DNA of 64,000 bases, taken from Oscillospiraceae bacterium. Lineage in GTDB: Bacteria; Bacillota; Clostridia; UBA1381; UBA9506. The stretch spans positions 1 through 64,000 of the forward strand of contig SVJJ01000005.1 in the NCBI GenBank assembly GCA_015069045.1, in the 5' to 3' direction. This document shows, piece after piece, positions 26,143 through 34,195 of this stretch. The notes under the pieces were generated by a model. The model saw only the letters and a list, made by a program, of their open reading frames with translations. It ran no database searches and was not told the origin of the DNA. Position numbers and translations under genes: made by a program. How positions within the stretch are numbered: the first letter of the stretch is position 1; every line of letters begins with the position of its first letter.

Positions 26143-27504
26143 ATGAACCATGGACACTATGCTCCGAAGCATAGAAATTTCGGACTATTAATTGGTATAT
26201 TAATGTTTGGGCTGATTCTTTTAATAGCCGTCAGCCTTTATCAATATAGGCGAGCGAATGCTTTAGAACTTGCTGTTGAAAATCAATACGTACATTCTTT
26301 TCATGAGTTAACCGATTATGTAAAAGATGTAGATGTGTTATTACAAAAATCAATGCTAATTTCCGACCCGCGACAAATGTCAGCCATATCATCAGAAATA
26401 TATATGCAAACAGCAGCCGCTAAATCAAATTTGGCGCAGTTACCGGTATCGGAACTAAATTTATCTGATACATCAAAGTTTTTATCTCAAATAGGGGATT
26501 ATACGGCTTATTTATCAAGCAAAGTGATTAATGAGGATAGTATTACAGAAGAAGAGTTTAGTAATCTTGCCAAGCTTTCGGAATATGCATCATCCATGAG
26601 CGGACATTTACAAACTATGGAAGAACAACTTTATGCACAGAAATTAAGCTTTCGGGAAGCATCGGCCATGACTGCTTATGCGGCGGGCGGTGATTTTGCA
26701 AGTGGTATGGAGGGAATAGAGCAGGTTTTTCAGGATTATCCCTCCTTAATTTATGATGGACCTTTTTCAGAACACATTGAAAATAGTGAGCCGGTAATGT
26801 TAAAGAATAAACCCACCATTAGACGTGAAAAAGCTCATGAAATTGCCAAACAATTTGCAGGGGATGGCCGTGGTGATGTTTTGAACTATAGCGGTGAAGG
26901 CGGTGGTTCCATCCCCACGTATGATTTTTCCGGCACAGATAATAGCGGCAGACAAATTAGTTTGAGTGTGACAAAAAGGGGCGGATTTATTTTATATATG
27001 CTAGATAGTCGGGAAGTTACGGAAGTAAAACTAACGGTGGAGGAGGCTATCAAAAAAGCAGAAAATTTTTTAACACAAAAGGGATTTAACAATATGATCC
27101 ATACCTATTATGATATGGCTGGGAATACGGCAACTATTAATTTTGCAGCCAAGCAGGAGGATGTTGTTTTGTATTCCGATTTAATTAAAGTTAAAGTGGC
27201 GTTAGATAACGGGGAAATTGTTGGGTTTGAATCAAAGGGATATCTTATGACCCATGAAATTCGTCACTTTCCTGAAGATATAATGTCGGAAGAGGATGTA
27301 AAGGCAAACCTTAACAGCCACCTTTCTCTTGGGGAAATACGAAAAGCTCTCATTCCGTTAAACAGCACTCGACAAGTATTAACCTATGAATGTAAAGGTA
27401 CGCACCTTAACAATAATTTTTTGATTTATATTAATGCTGAAACGGGGCAGGAAGAAAAAATTCTTATGCTCATTGAATCCGAAAATGGTATTTTAACCAT
27501 GTAA
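26143..27504 (+). CDS. ypeB: Germination protein YpeB
   Basis: A 453-residue membrane-anchored spore protein that SleB needs for stable localisation in the spore. An N-terminal transmembrane segment (FGLLIGILMFGLILLIAVSLY) is followed by a helical region and C-terminal PepSY-like domains (KAHEIAKQFAGDGRGDVLNYSGEGG; KAENFLTQKGF). The length matches the Bacillus protein. It follows sleB by 45 bp, the conserved bicistron of spore formers. Confidence 0.92.
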   Translation: MNHGHYAPKHRNFGLLIGILMFGLILLIAVSLYQYRRANALELAVENQYVHSFHELTDYVKDVDVLLQKSMLISDPRQMSAISSEIYMQTAAAKSNLAQLPVSELNLSDTSKFLSQIGDYTAYLSSKVINEDSITEEEFSNLAKLSEYASSMSGHLQTMEEQLYAQKLSFREASAMTAYAAGGDFASGMEGIEQVFQDYPSLIYDGPFSEHIENSEPVMLKNKPTIRREKAHEIAKQFAGDGRGDVLNYSGEGGGSIPTYDFSGTDNSGRQISLSVTKRGGFILYMLDSREVTEVKLTVEEAIKKAENFLTQKGFNNMIHTYYDMAGNTATINFAAKQEDVVLYSDLIKVKVALDNGEIVGFESKGYLMTHEIRHFPEDIMSEEDVKANLNSHLSLGEIRKALIPLNSTRQVLTYECKGTHLNNNFLIYINAETGQEEKILMLIESENGILTM

Positions 27505-27641
27505 AATGAAACAAATTTTTCCAGGTTATTTTGCTTCTTACAGGTAATACTATGAGTGTAGCCAAGAGCTACGAATGTGTTTGTTATGTGAAATGATATA
27601 TAAAATTAACAAAGAATCATAACAGACCAAGGAGTGTATAA

Positions 27642-27815
27642 ATGAGTAAAAAATCAATCATGTCAAATCAGTTAAAAGAAGAAATCGCTAAAGAATTAGG
27701 CGTTTATGAAACGGTAAAGAAAAATGGCGGTTGGGGAGATGTTTCCTCACGTGACTGCGGCAACATGGTGACAAAAGCGATTGAAATGGCAGAACGATCT
27801 GTTTCACAATCCTAA
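27642..27815 (+). CDS. Alpha/beta-type small acid-soluble spore protein
   Basis: A 57-residue protein not listed in the ORF track because of its size. It matches the SASP pattern: KEEIAKELGVY with the GPR protease site between Glu and Ile, the conserved GWGDVSSRDCGNMVTKAIEMAE segment, and a small polar tail. SASPs coat and protect spore DNA and are digested at germination. CAAGGAG stands 9 bases upstream of the ATG. It lies downstream of sleB-ypeB, forming a compact spore cluster. A -10-like AATACTA occurs about 70 bp upstream, but the -35 is weak. Confidence 0.88.
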   Translation: MSKKSIMSNQLKEEIAKELGVYETVKKNGGWGDVSSRDCGNMVTKAIEMAERSVSQS

Positions 27816-27899
27816 AGCACTCATCAAAAGACACTCATAATTGTCTTTTACGCTGATAATATTTTTACAGAAAAATAAAGTATCAGCCCATGTAAAAGC

Positions 27900-27934
27900 A
27901 GCCGGACATTTCCTTTGGTTATGTCCGGCTTTTT
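27900..27934 (+). terminator. Terminator after the SASP gene
   Basis: AGCCGGACAT and ATGTCCGGCT pair around an 11-nt loop, followed by TTTT. A weaker hairpin (GCTGATA ... TATCAGC) lies just upstream. Confidence 0.85.
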
Positions 27935-27993
27935 ATATGTAAAGATAAACTGTAAAAAATATCAATTTATTGTTAATTTTTTATGATTTAGGC

Positions 27994-28022
27994 TTTACAG
28001 AAACCGCAATATATAGTATAAT
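27994..28022 (+). promoter_or_regulatory. Promoter of the M50-scpA-scpB-DUF2953-ytfJ operon
   Basis: TTTACA (27994-27999), 17-bp spacer, TATAAT (28017-28022). The expected start near 28029 rules out the upstream track start of the M50 gene. Confidence 0.8.
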
Positions 28023-28059
28023 ATATGAGTGTATTATACAGATGGTAGGATGTGATTGT

Positions 28060-28707
28060 TTGTTTAGAATGGGCAGGTTCGACCTAATTGAGCTGTTGGT
28101 GCGTGTCATTGCTGTGTTGTTGGCTATATCCATCCATGAAATGTCCCATGGCTTTGGTGCTTACCTTTTAGGGGATAAAACAGCCAAATCTATGGGTCGA
28201 CTTTCATTAAATCCGCTCCGTCATTTAGATATTGTAGGCTCTTTGTGCTTGTTGTTTTTTGGTTTTGGTTGGGCTAAGCCTGTTATGGTTAATCCTGGAT
28301 ATTTTAAAAAACCAAAAAGGGATATGGCCCTTACCTCGCTGGCAGGCCCCCTTTCTAATTTTGTTATGGCTTTTTTGGGGTTGCTTATTTTTAAACTCTT
28401 GTCCATGGCAGGTCTTCTTTTCTACGGACAATTGTGGTCGGAAATTGTAGCTGAATTTTTAAGTACTTTTGTAATGCTTAATATTGGTTTAGGCGTTTTT
28501 AATTTAATTCCGATTCCGCCCTTAGATGGTTCTAAAATATTTTTACCTCTTTTACCTAATCGAATATATTTCGACATCATGCGTTATGAGCACTTGGGGT
28601 GGATTGTACTTATGGTTGCATTAACGTTAGACGTGTTAGATCCAATTATAGGCAATTTAGGTGCACTTGTTTTTAACGGATTGTCCTTTTTGGTAGGTGG
28701 TGTATAA
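28060..28707 (+). CDS. Site-2 protease-type M50 metalloprotease
   Basis: A 215-residue integral membrane zinc protease of the small YwhC/SREBP-S2P group. The metal motif H26-E27-M-S-H30 lies in a membrane helix near the start, and the third ligand is the Asp in NLIPIPPLDGSKIF. About five to six hydrophobic segments are seen. The track start at 27970 precedes the transcription start; TTG 28060 has TAGGA nine bases upstream and gives the usual length. It overlaps scpA by one base. This M50-scpA-scpB order is common in Clostridia; substrates are unknown. Confidence 0.86.
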   Translation: MFRMGRFDLIELLVRVIAVLLAISIHEMSHGFGAYLLGDKTAKSMGRLSLNPLRHLDIVGSLCLLFFGFGWAKPVMVNPGYFKKPKRDMALTSLAGPLSNFVMAFLGLLIFKLLSMAGLLFYGQLWSEIVAEFLSTFVMLNIGLGVFNLIPIPPLDGSKIFLPLLPNRIYFDIMRYEHLGWIVLMVALTLDVLDPIIGNLGALVFNGLSFLVGGV

Positions 28708-29444
28708 TGGATACGCTGTCATTTCAAATTGAGGTTTTTGAGGGTCCCCTAGAGTTGCTTTTGCATCTTTTAAAGAAGAACAAGGTTAGTATTTTTGATA
28801 TTCCAATTGAGAAAATAACAACACAATATATGGAATATTTGGACAAGCTTCAGTCTTTTGATATGGAATTATCCAGTGAATTTCTAATTATGGCATCTGA
28901 GCTATTATATATAAAGTCCCACGTGTTGCTACCACGACATGAGGAGATTGAAGAGGATCCGCGTAAAAATTTAGCAGATAGATTGTTAGCATATCAAAGA
29001 ATGAAAACAGCGGCAGCTTATTTAAAAGAACATCAAGATGCTAGCAGATATTTATTTTTTAAAAAGCCGGATGATATTGGTCAGCCACCACCGGATTATA
29101 GCAATCAGGCCTTTGATGTTGAACAATTAATAGAGGCCTTGTCTGAGGTACTTTTGAAAACTCAGCGAAAGGAACCGCCACCAAAAGCTGCTTTTGTTGG
29201 CATCTCCGGTCATGAGAGAGTGTCCTCTGCACAGTGTGCATCTCATGTAAAAAGTCGCTTATGCGTTGGTAAAAAGGTTCCATTTCGTCAAATTTTTTCA
29301 GGACTTGATTCGAAACCGAAAATTGTTGTGTCCTTCTTGATTATTTTAGAAATGATACGGCTGAATTTAGTCATTGCAGATATATCCGGGCGTGAAATTT
29401 ATTTAACACAGATTAAAGACGGGGAGATTACCAATGAGTTTTGA
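28707..29444 (+). CDS. scpA: Segregation and condensation protein ScpA
   Basis: A 245-residue kleisin that bridges the heads of the SMC dimer. It begins with the family signature FQIEVFEGPLELLLHLLKKNKV and carries IFDIPIEKITTQYMEYL and the C-terminal winged helix (VVSFLIILEMIRL). It starts at the A of the preceding stop (TAATG) and overlaps scpB by 11 bp. SMC itself is encoded at 52.8 kb in this window. Confidence 0.95.
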   Translation: MDTLSFQIEVFEGPLELLLHLLKKNKVSIFDIPIEKITTQYMEYLDKLQSFDMELSSEFLIMASELLYIKSHVLLPRHEEIEEDPRKNLADRLLAYQRMKTAAAYLKEHQDASRYLFFKKPDDIGQPPPDYSNQAFDVEQLIEALSEVLLKTQRKEPPPKAAFVGISGHERVSSAQCASHVKSRLCVGKKVPFRQIFSGLDSKPKIVVSFLIILEMIRLNLVIADISGREIYLTQIKDGEITNEF

Positions 29445-30009
29445 GCCATGCAGCCTTTTAGAAAGTATTTTATTTGCAGCCGGAGACAGTGTATCGGCTC
29501 AACAACTTTCTTCAATTTTAGAAATATCTGAAACGGATTTAGCCATTGTAGCCCAGCGCCTTAACGAGGATTATATAAATAGAGGACGAGGCTTACGAGT
29601 GTTGTTTTTAGAAAATAATTATCAGTTATGTACAGCCGAGGCATTTTTTCCATACATACAACAGCTAAAAGAACCTCGGAGGAGACAAAATTTATCCCCT
29701 GCGGCCTTAGAAACCCTGGCTGTTGTTGCCTATCATCAACCAGTGACACGTTCCAGCATTGAGTTTATTCGCGGTGTTAATTCCGATGGGCCGGTTAACA
29801 AACTGATTGAACGGGGTTTAATTGAGGAAAATGGTAGGCTAGATGCACCGGGACGACCCATTTTGTATGTAACTACCCAAGAATTTTTACGTTCATTTGG
29901 TCTTTCTTCTTTATCCGGCTTGCCCGATCCGGAGCCTCTCCGTATAGATGACGGGGAAAATGTACATACTACAAGCGAGACGGAAGAACTTGCTAATCTT
30001 GAAGATTGA
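29434..30009 (+). CDS. scpB: Segregation and condensation protein ScpB
   Basis: A 191-residue partner of ScpA, made of two winged helices. Typical motifs are ESILFAAGDSVSAQQLSSIL, LSPAALETLAVVAYHQPVTRSSIEFIRGVNSD and LIERGLIEENGRLDAPGRP. The acidic C-terminal tail is variable in the family. Translation is coupled to scpA through the overlap. Confidence 0.95.
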   Translation: MSFEPCSLLESILFAAGDSVSAQQLSSILEISETDLAIVAQRLNEDYINRGRGLRVLFLENNYQLCTAEAFFPYIQQLKEPRRRQNLSPAALETLAVVAYHQPVTRSSIEFIRGVNSDGPVNKLIERGLIEENGRLDAPGRPILYVTTQEFLRSFGLSSLSGLPDPEPLRIDDGENVHTTSETEELANLED

Positions 30010-30018
30010 GGTGGTGTG

Positions 30019-30639
30019 ATGCTGCTTTGTTCCATATTAGGTGGCATTTTATTGCTTCTTGTTTTACTTTTATTTCTCCCAACCGAGGTGGATTTGGATT
30101 ATAAGCTGGAAAACAAGCTCCAATCTTTACGCATACGGCTACGAATCCTAACAATTTCTATTTCGTTTAAAGTGCCTATAAATGAGGGAAAAAAACAAGG
30201 TAAGAAAAACGAAAAGAAACAAAATAAAAAAGCAGGACGGCAAGTAACACCTAAAAGCTTTATTGCTTTTTGCAAGGAGTTGCATCGAATTTATATTGAA
30301 ACCGAGGATGAATGGATGTCTTTAATTTGTGAAATCAGAAAACATCTCAGTTGTAAAGATGTTTCTTTATCTATTTGGTATGGTACAACAAATCCGGCTC
30401 GGACAGGTATTTTAAATGGTGCTGTTTGGACGGCAGGGAGTTTATTGCTTAAGTTGGTTGATGCAGCCCTGTTGGCATCTAAGAAATCACTCTATGTATA
30501 TCCGGAGTTTAATCGAACCTGTATGTGCATACATAGCAAGGGGACCTTTCGATTTAAAATGATAAATGCCTTTCGGAATATATGGAGAGTCATGAAATTG
30601 GTTCGTTTATTTAAAAGTAAAATCACTATAGAATTTTAA
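30019..30639 (+). CDS. DUF2953 membrane-associated protein
   Basis: A 206-residue protein with one N-terminal transmembrane helix (LLCSILGGILLLLVLLLF), a strongly basic linker (KKQGKKNEKKQNKKAGR) and a C-terminal domain typical of DUF2953 (SLSIWYGTTNPARTGILNGAVWT, VYPEFNRTCMCIHSKGTF). Its place between scpB and ytfJ is conserved in many spore-forming Clostridia, where it is thought to be spore-related, but no biochemical role is known to me. ATG 30019 with GAGGT upstream is chosen over GTG 30016. Confidence 0.75.
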   Translation: MLLCSILGGILLLLVLLLFLPTEVDLDYKLENKLQSLRIRLRILTISISFKVPINEGKKQGKKNEKKQNKKAGRQVTPKSFIAFCKELHRIYIETEDEWMSLICEIRKHLSCKDVSLSIWYGTTNPARTGILNGAVWTAGSLLLKLVDAALLASKKSLYVYPEFNRTCMCIHSKGTFRFKMINAFRNIWRVMKLVRLFKSKITIEF

Positions 30640-30656
30640 AAAGGATGGTGTTAATT

Positions 30657-31094
30657 ATGGCAGAGCATCCCATTAAAGGATTAATGGAAACCGCAATGAG
30701 TAGTATTAAGGAAATGGTGGATGTAAACACTATTGTTGGAGAAGCGGTTAATGCTCCTGATGGTACCGTTATTATTCCAATTTCAAAGGTATCCTTTGGT
30801 TTTGGTGCCGGTGGCAGTGAGTTTGGAGAACGTACCAACACAACAGTTGACGCAGGAGCCAATTTCGGTGGCGGTTCCGGCGGTGGCGCTATGATAGAAC
30901 CGGTGGCATTTATGGTTGTTGGTCAGGGGCAAATTCGCCTTATGTCCATTGACAGAAATCCTTCGCCTGTGGAGGAGATTATGGAACGTGTGCCCAGTTT
31001 GCTTGAAAAAGCCTTTGATTTTTTCAAAAAAAAGGAATGCAAGAAAAACAAAGGCGAAGAAGTTTGCATAGTTGAAACCATTGAGGCAGAGTAA
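30657..31094 (+). CDS. ytfJ: Spore protein YtfJ (GerW family)
   Basis: A 145-residue GerW/YtfJ-family protein. It starts with HPIKGLMETAMSSIKEMVDVNTIVG and has the glycine-rich core IPISKVSFGFGAGGSEFG plus GGGSGGGAMIEPVAF. In Bacillus it is a forespore protein of unknown role; the related GerW of Streptomyces affects germination. ATG 30657 follows AAGGATGG; the track start at 30645 lies inside that site. It is the last gene of the scp operon. Confidence 0.92.
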   Translation: MAEHPIKGLMETAMSSIKEMVDVNTIVGEAVNAPDGTVIIPISKVSFGFGAGGSEFGERTNTTVDAGANFGGGSGGGAMIEPVAFMVVGQGQIRLMSIDRNPSPVEEIMERVPSLLEKAFDFFKKKECKKNKGEEVCIVETIEAE

Positions 31095-31098
31095 TTAT

Positions 31099-31140
31099 TA
31101 GGCAAGAGTTCTCCGTTATAGGCGGAGGGTCTTGCCTATT
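31099..31140 (+). terminator. Terminator of the scp-ytfJ operon
   Basis: TAGGCAAGA...CTCCG and CGGAG...TCTTGCCTA form a long, slightly interrupted stem with TTATAG in the loop, followed by TTTCTC. Confidence 0.8.
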
Positions 31141-31144
31141 TCTC

Positions 31145-31173
31145 TTGACAATGCAATATATGTATGATAAGAT
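31145..31173 (+). promoter_or_regulatory. Promoter of the L-fucose isomerase gene
   Basis: Perfect TTGACA (31145-31150), 17-bp spacer, TAAGAT (31168-31173). The leader of about 110 nt contains a separated inverted repeat TTGTAAG (31195-31201) / CTTACAA (31251-31257). Confidence 0.65.
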
Positions 31174-31288
31174 TGTAATGAAATTATAATCGATTTGTAA
31201 GTGGTTTAAAATGTGAATTTTGCATAATCATAGTGTGTTTTGGTTGTATGCTTACAAGTAAAAAATTTTATGAAAAGGAGTTTTGACA

Positions 31289-33067
31289 ATGAAACCGGTT
31301 ATTGGCATCAGACCAGTTATTGATGGTCGTGGCGGCGCTTTAAAACTGCGCGAAAGTCTTGAGGGTCAAACAATGGCTATGGCAGAGGCTGCCAAGAAAT
31401 TATTTGAAGAAAATTTATGCTATTCAGATGGAACACCTGTTCAGGTAATTATTTCCAATACTACCATTGGCCGTGTGCCTGAATCAGCCGCTTGTGCTGA
31501 ACAATTCAGAAAGGCTGGTGTAGATATTACCTTATCTGTTACACCTTGCTGGTGTTATGGTTCAGAGACTATGGATATGGATCCAAAGACTATTAAGGGT
31601 GTTTGGGGCTTTAATGGTACAGAACGTCCCGGGGCAGTTTACTTAGCATCTGTATTGGCAACTCATGCACAAAAAGGTTTACCCGCATTTGGCATTTATG
31701 GACACGAAGTGCAGGATAGAGATGAAGTAACACAAATTCCTGAGGATGTTAAGGAAAAACTGTTACGCTTTGGTCGTGCAGCTGTTGCTGTGGCTTCTAT
31801 GAGAGGTAAATCATATTTGCAGATTGGTTCCGTTTGTATGGGTATTGGTGGCTCTATTATGGACCAGGCTTTCATGGAAGATTACTTAGGTCTACGCGTT
31901 GAATCTGTTGATGAGGTTGAGGTTCTGCGTCGTATGGAAGAAGGCATTTATAACAAGGATGAATACGAAAGAGCTCTGGCTTGGACAAAGGAACATTGCA
32001 AAGAGGGTAGAGACGATAACCCCGACAGCGTTAAATTTACTCCCGAGCAAAAAGAAAAACAATGGGAATTTACCATTAAGATGTACTGTATTATTAAGGA
32101 TTTGATTCAGGGCAATCCCAATTTACCCGATGGTTTTGAAGAGGAAAAATTAGGTCATAACGCAATTTGTGCCGGTTTCCAAGGTCAACGTCAATGGACA
32201 GATCACTGGCCGAACTGCGACTATCCTGAGGCTGTTTTAAACTCCAGCTTTGATTTTGAGGGTAAAAAAGAGCCCATTATTCTTGCAACAGAGAACGATG
32301 TACTCAATGGTATTGGTATGCTGTTTGGTAAATTATTGACGAATCGTGCTCAAATTTTTGCAGATGTAAGAACTTACTGGTCGCCTGAAGCTACAAAGCG
32401 GGTTACCGGCTATAGTTTAAAGGGTAAAGCTAAAGAAAACGGCGGTATTATTCATCTCTTAAACTCCGGTGCTGCTTGCCTGGATGCTTGTGGTGAGTGT
32501 GTAGATGAAAAAGGCAACGCTACCATGAAAAAATGGTGGGATGTTACCGAGGAAGATATTAAAAAAATGACAGATGCAACCGTTTGGTGCGAAGCCGGTT
32601 ACGATAATTTCCGTGGCGGCGGTTTCTCCTCTCACTTTACAACAAGAGCAGAGATGCCTGTAACCATGATGCGATTAAACTTAGTGAAGGGTTTAGGCCC
32701 TGTTCTGCAAATTGCAGAGGGTTGGACAGTTAAGCTCCCTGATGATGTTTCCGACAAATTGATGGAACGAACCAATCCCACATGGCCCTGTACTTGGTTT
32801 GCTCCTCGTTGTGATGGTAAAGAAGGTAGTCCTTTTAAAACCGCTTATGATGTTATGAATAACTGGGGCGCAAACCACGGCGCAATTTCTTATGGACATA
32901 TTGGTGCTGACCTCATTACATTATGCTCCATGTTGAGAATTCCTGTATCTATGCATAACGTACCTGAGGATAAAATCTTCAGACCTGCCAGCTGGAATGC
33001 ATTTGGTATGGATAAAGAAGGCCAGGATTACAGAGCGTGTCAGGCATATGGTCCTTTGTATCGGTAA
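31289..33067 (+). CDS. fucI: L-fucose isomerase
   Basis: A 592-residue Mn-dependent isomerase converting L-fucose to L-fuculose, often also D-arabinose to D-ribulose. The family start [21 protein letters not shown] is present, as are the active-site Glu and Asp (conserved near [10 protein letters not shown] and ATENDVLNG) and the His-rich C-terminal part ([18 protein letters not shown]). ATG 31289 has AAGGAG eight bases upstream. No fuculokinase, aldolase or fucose permease is adjacent, so the pathway partners must be elsewhere. It ends at a strong terminator. Confidence 0.95.
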   Translation: MKPVIGIRPVIDGRGGALKLRESLEGQTMAMAEAAKKLFEENLCYSDGTPVQVIISNTTIGRVPESAACAEQFRKAGVDITLSVTPCWCYGSETMDMDPKTIKGVWGFNGTERPGAVYLASVLATHAQKGLPAFGIYGHEVQDRDEVTQIPEDVKEKLLRFGRAAVAVASMRGKSYLQIGSVCMGIGGSIMDQAFMEDYLGLRVESVDEVEVLRRMEEGIYNKDEYERALAWTKEHCKEGRDDNPDSVKFTPEQKEKQWEFTIKMYCIIKDLIQGNPNLPDGFEEEKLGHNAICAGFQGQRQWTDHWPNCDYPEAVLNSSFDFEGKKEPIILATENDVLNGIGMLFGKLLTNRAQIFADVRTYWSPEATKRVTGYSLKGKAKENGGIIHLLNSGAACLDACGECVDEKGNATMKKWWDVTEEDIKKMTDATVWCEAGYDNFRGGGFSSHFTTRAEMPVTMMRLNLVKGLGPVLQIAEGWTVKLPDDVSDKLMERTNPTWPCTWFAPRCDGKEGSPFKTAYDVMNNWGANHGAISYGHIGADLITLCSMLRIPVSMHNVPEDKIFRPASWNAFGMDKEGQDYRACQAYGPLYR

Positions 33068-33088
33068 TCATAAACAAATAAAATAAGT

Positions 33089-33121
33089 AATGGGCAAGAC
33101 AAATATTTGTCTTGCCCATTT
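33089..33121. terminator. Bidirectional terminator between fucI and popT
   Basis: AATGGGCAAGACAAAT and ATTTGTCTTGCCCATT form a perfect 32-bp palindrome followed by TTTAT, placed between convergent genes. Confidence 0.9.
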
Positions 33122-33159
33122 TATATGCCTGCCAACAATATAATTTTTATTTAATCGGT

Positions 33160-33978
33160 TCATTTATCGCCATATTTTTTCATAAATAGATAAATAAAAA
33201 TTATTCCAATAATTAATAATATTATGTTTAAAATTTGCGTGTAAGTATACTCAAAAGTTGGAAATACAGTTATAACAGATGCAAATAAAAAACCGAGAGA
33301 TGCATAATGTGCATAGCCTGAGAACTTATTAAAGGCAACATTAATTGCTTTGATAATGAGAATGGTTGTTGCAATAAAACCAAGAGCTACCCAAAGCAAT
33401 GAAATAATATCAAATTGTGTAATAGAATTAATGATTTTATCATACATTCCCATGTTTATTAGAATAAATGAAGAGCTAATTCCGGGAACAATTAAACCAA
33501 CAGATAAGACAGCACCGCTCATTATATAATTGCCGGCAGAAAGTTCAGTCAGTTGAGAAGAGCTTAATACTTTTGTTGAAATAACAACACCCAATGCAAA
33601 AGCAACTACAAGAGGAATGATAAATGCAAATCTGAAACCATCTTTATTTGCCTCTTTCAAAAAGGAAGGTAAACTACCTATAATCATGCCGATAAAGAGA
33701 TAAATAATGCTGTTTTCAAAGTTTGAAAGCAATGGTTTCATAATAATGCCAAACAATAAAATACCCACAAGTGCGCCCATTCCTAAGGGCAGGAGGTACA
33801 TAATACTGTTTTTAAAATTTCTTGGCATACTGACAACAGCATCTATGGCTTTTGCGTAGACACCAAAGGAAATTGCGATGGCGCCACCGCTTAAACCTGG
33901 GGTTATGGATGCCATTCCTATAACCATGCCTAATAAGGCAAGCTTTAATAATTGTTTATTAGAATAAATGGTATGCAT
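33160..33978 (-). CDS. popT: DUF368 membrane protein, PopT-type undecaprenyl-phosphate translocase
   Basis: A 272-residue protein with about eight to ten membrane segments and the repeated half-motifs ITPGLSGGAIAISFGVY and IVPGISSSFILINMGMY, which define DUF368. Members (PopT) were shown to return undecaprenyl phosphate to the cytoplasmic face for cell-wall synthesis. All family glycines and prolines in the two repeats are kept. AAGGAAG precedes ATG 33978. It has its own promoter and a leader hairpin (GGTTATA / TATAACC, 34005-34026), so it is probably monocistronic. Confidence 0.85.
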   Translation of the reverse strand: MHTIYSNKQLLKLALLGMVIGMASITPGLSGGAIAISFGVYAKAIDAVVSMPRNFKNSIMYLLPLGMGALVGILLFGIIMKPLLSNFENSIIYLFIGMIIGSLPSFLKEANKDGFRFAFIIPLVVAFALGVVISTKVLSSSQLTELSAGNYIMSGAVLSVGLIVPGISSSFILINMGMYDKIINSITQFDIISLLWVALGFIATTILIIKAINVAFNKFSGYAHYASLGFLFASVITVFPTFEYTYTQILNIILLIIGIIFIYLFMKKYGDK

Positions 33979-34069
33979 ATTATAATCTTCCTTCTTAAGT
34001 ATTTGGTTATATCATCTCTTATAACCGATGTAATAAAAGCCTTTGTTAGTTGGTGCAAAATACAAAAAT

Positions 34070-34098
34070 ATTATACCACATACAATACATAGTTTCAA
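34070..34098 (-). promoter_or_regulatory. Promoter of popT
   Basis: Minus strand TTGAAA (34093-34098), 17-bp spacer, TATAAT (34070-34075), leaving a leader of about 85 nt that holds a perfect 7-bp hairpin at 34005-34026. Confidence 0.75.
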
Positions 34099-34149
34099 TA
34101 GAAAGTTATTTTTGGATGAATTTGTTTTGTATAATAAAGCTTAATAGAG

Positions 34150-34184
34150 AAAAACCCTTTCACTATAAAAGAGAAAGGGTTTTA
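34150..34184 (-). terminator. Terminator of the GH106-like gene
   Basis: On the minus strand AAAACCCTTTC and GAAAGGGTTTTT pair across a 9-11 nt loop, 12 bp past the stop of the glycosidase gene. Confidence 0.8.
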
Positions 34185-34195
34185 TGGTCTTATGT

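Noticed and set aside
27540-27570. Sigma-G promoter of the SASP gene
   Set aside because: AATACTA resembles the -10, but the -35 candidate (GGTTAT) is a poor match. Possible but not supported enough for a feature.
31170-31288. CcpA (cre) site or riboswitch before fucI
   Set aside because: No TGWAANCGNTNWCA match was seen, and the leader lacks a clear multi-stem structure apart from the separated inverted repeat.
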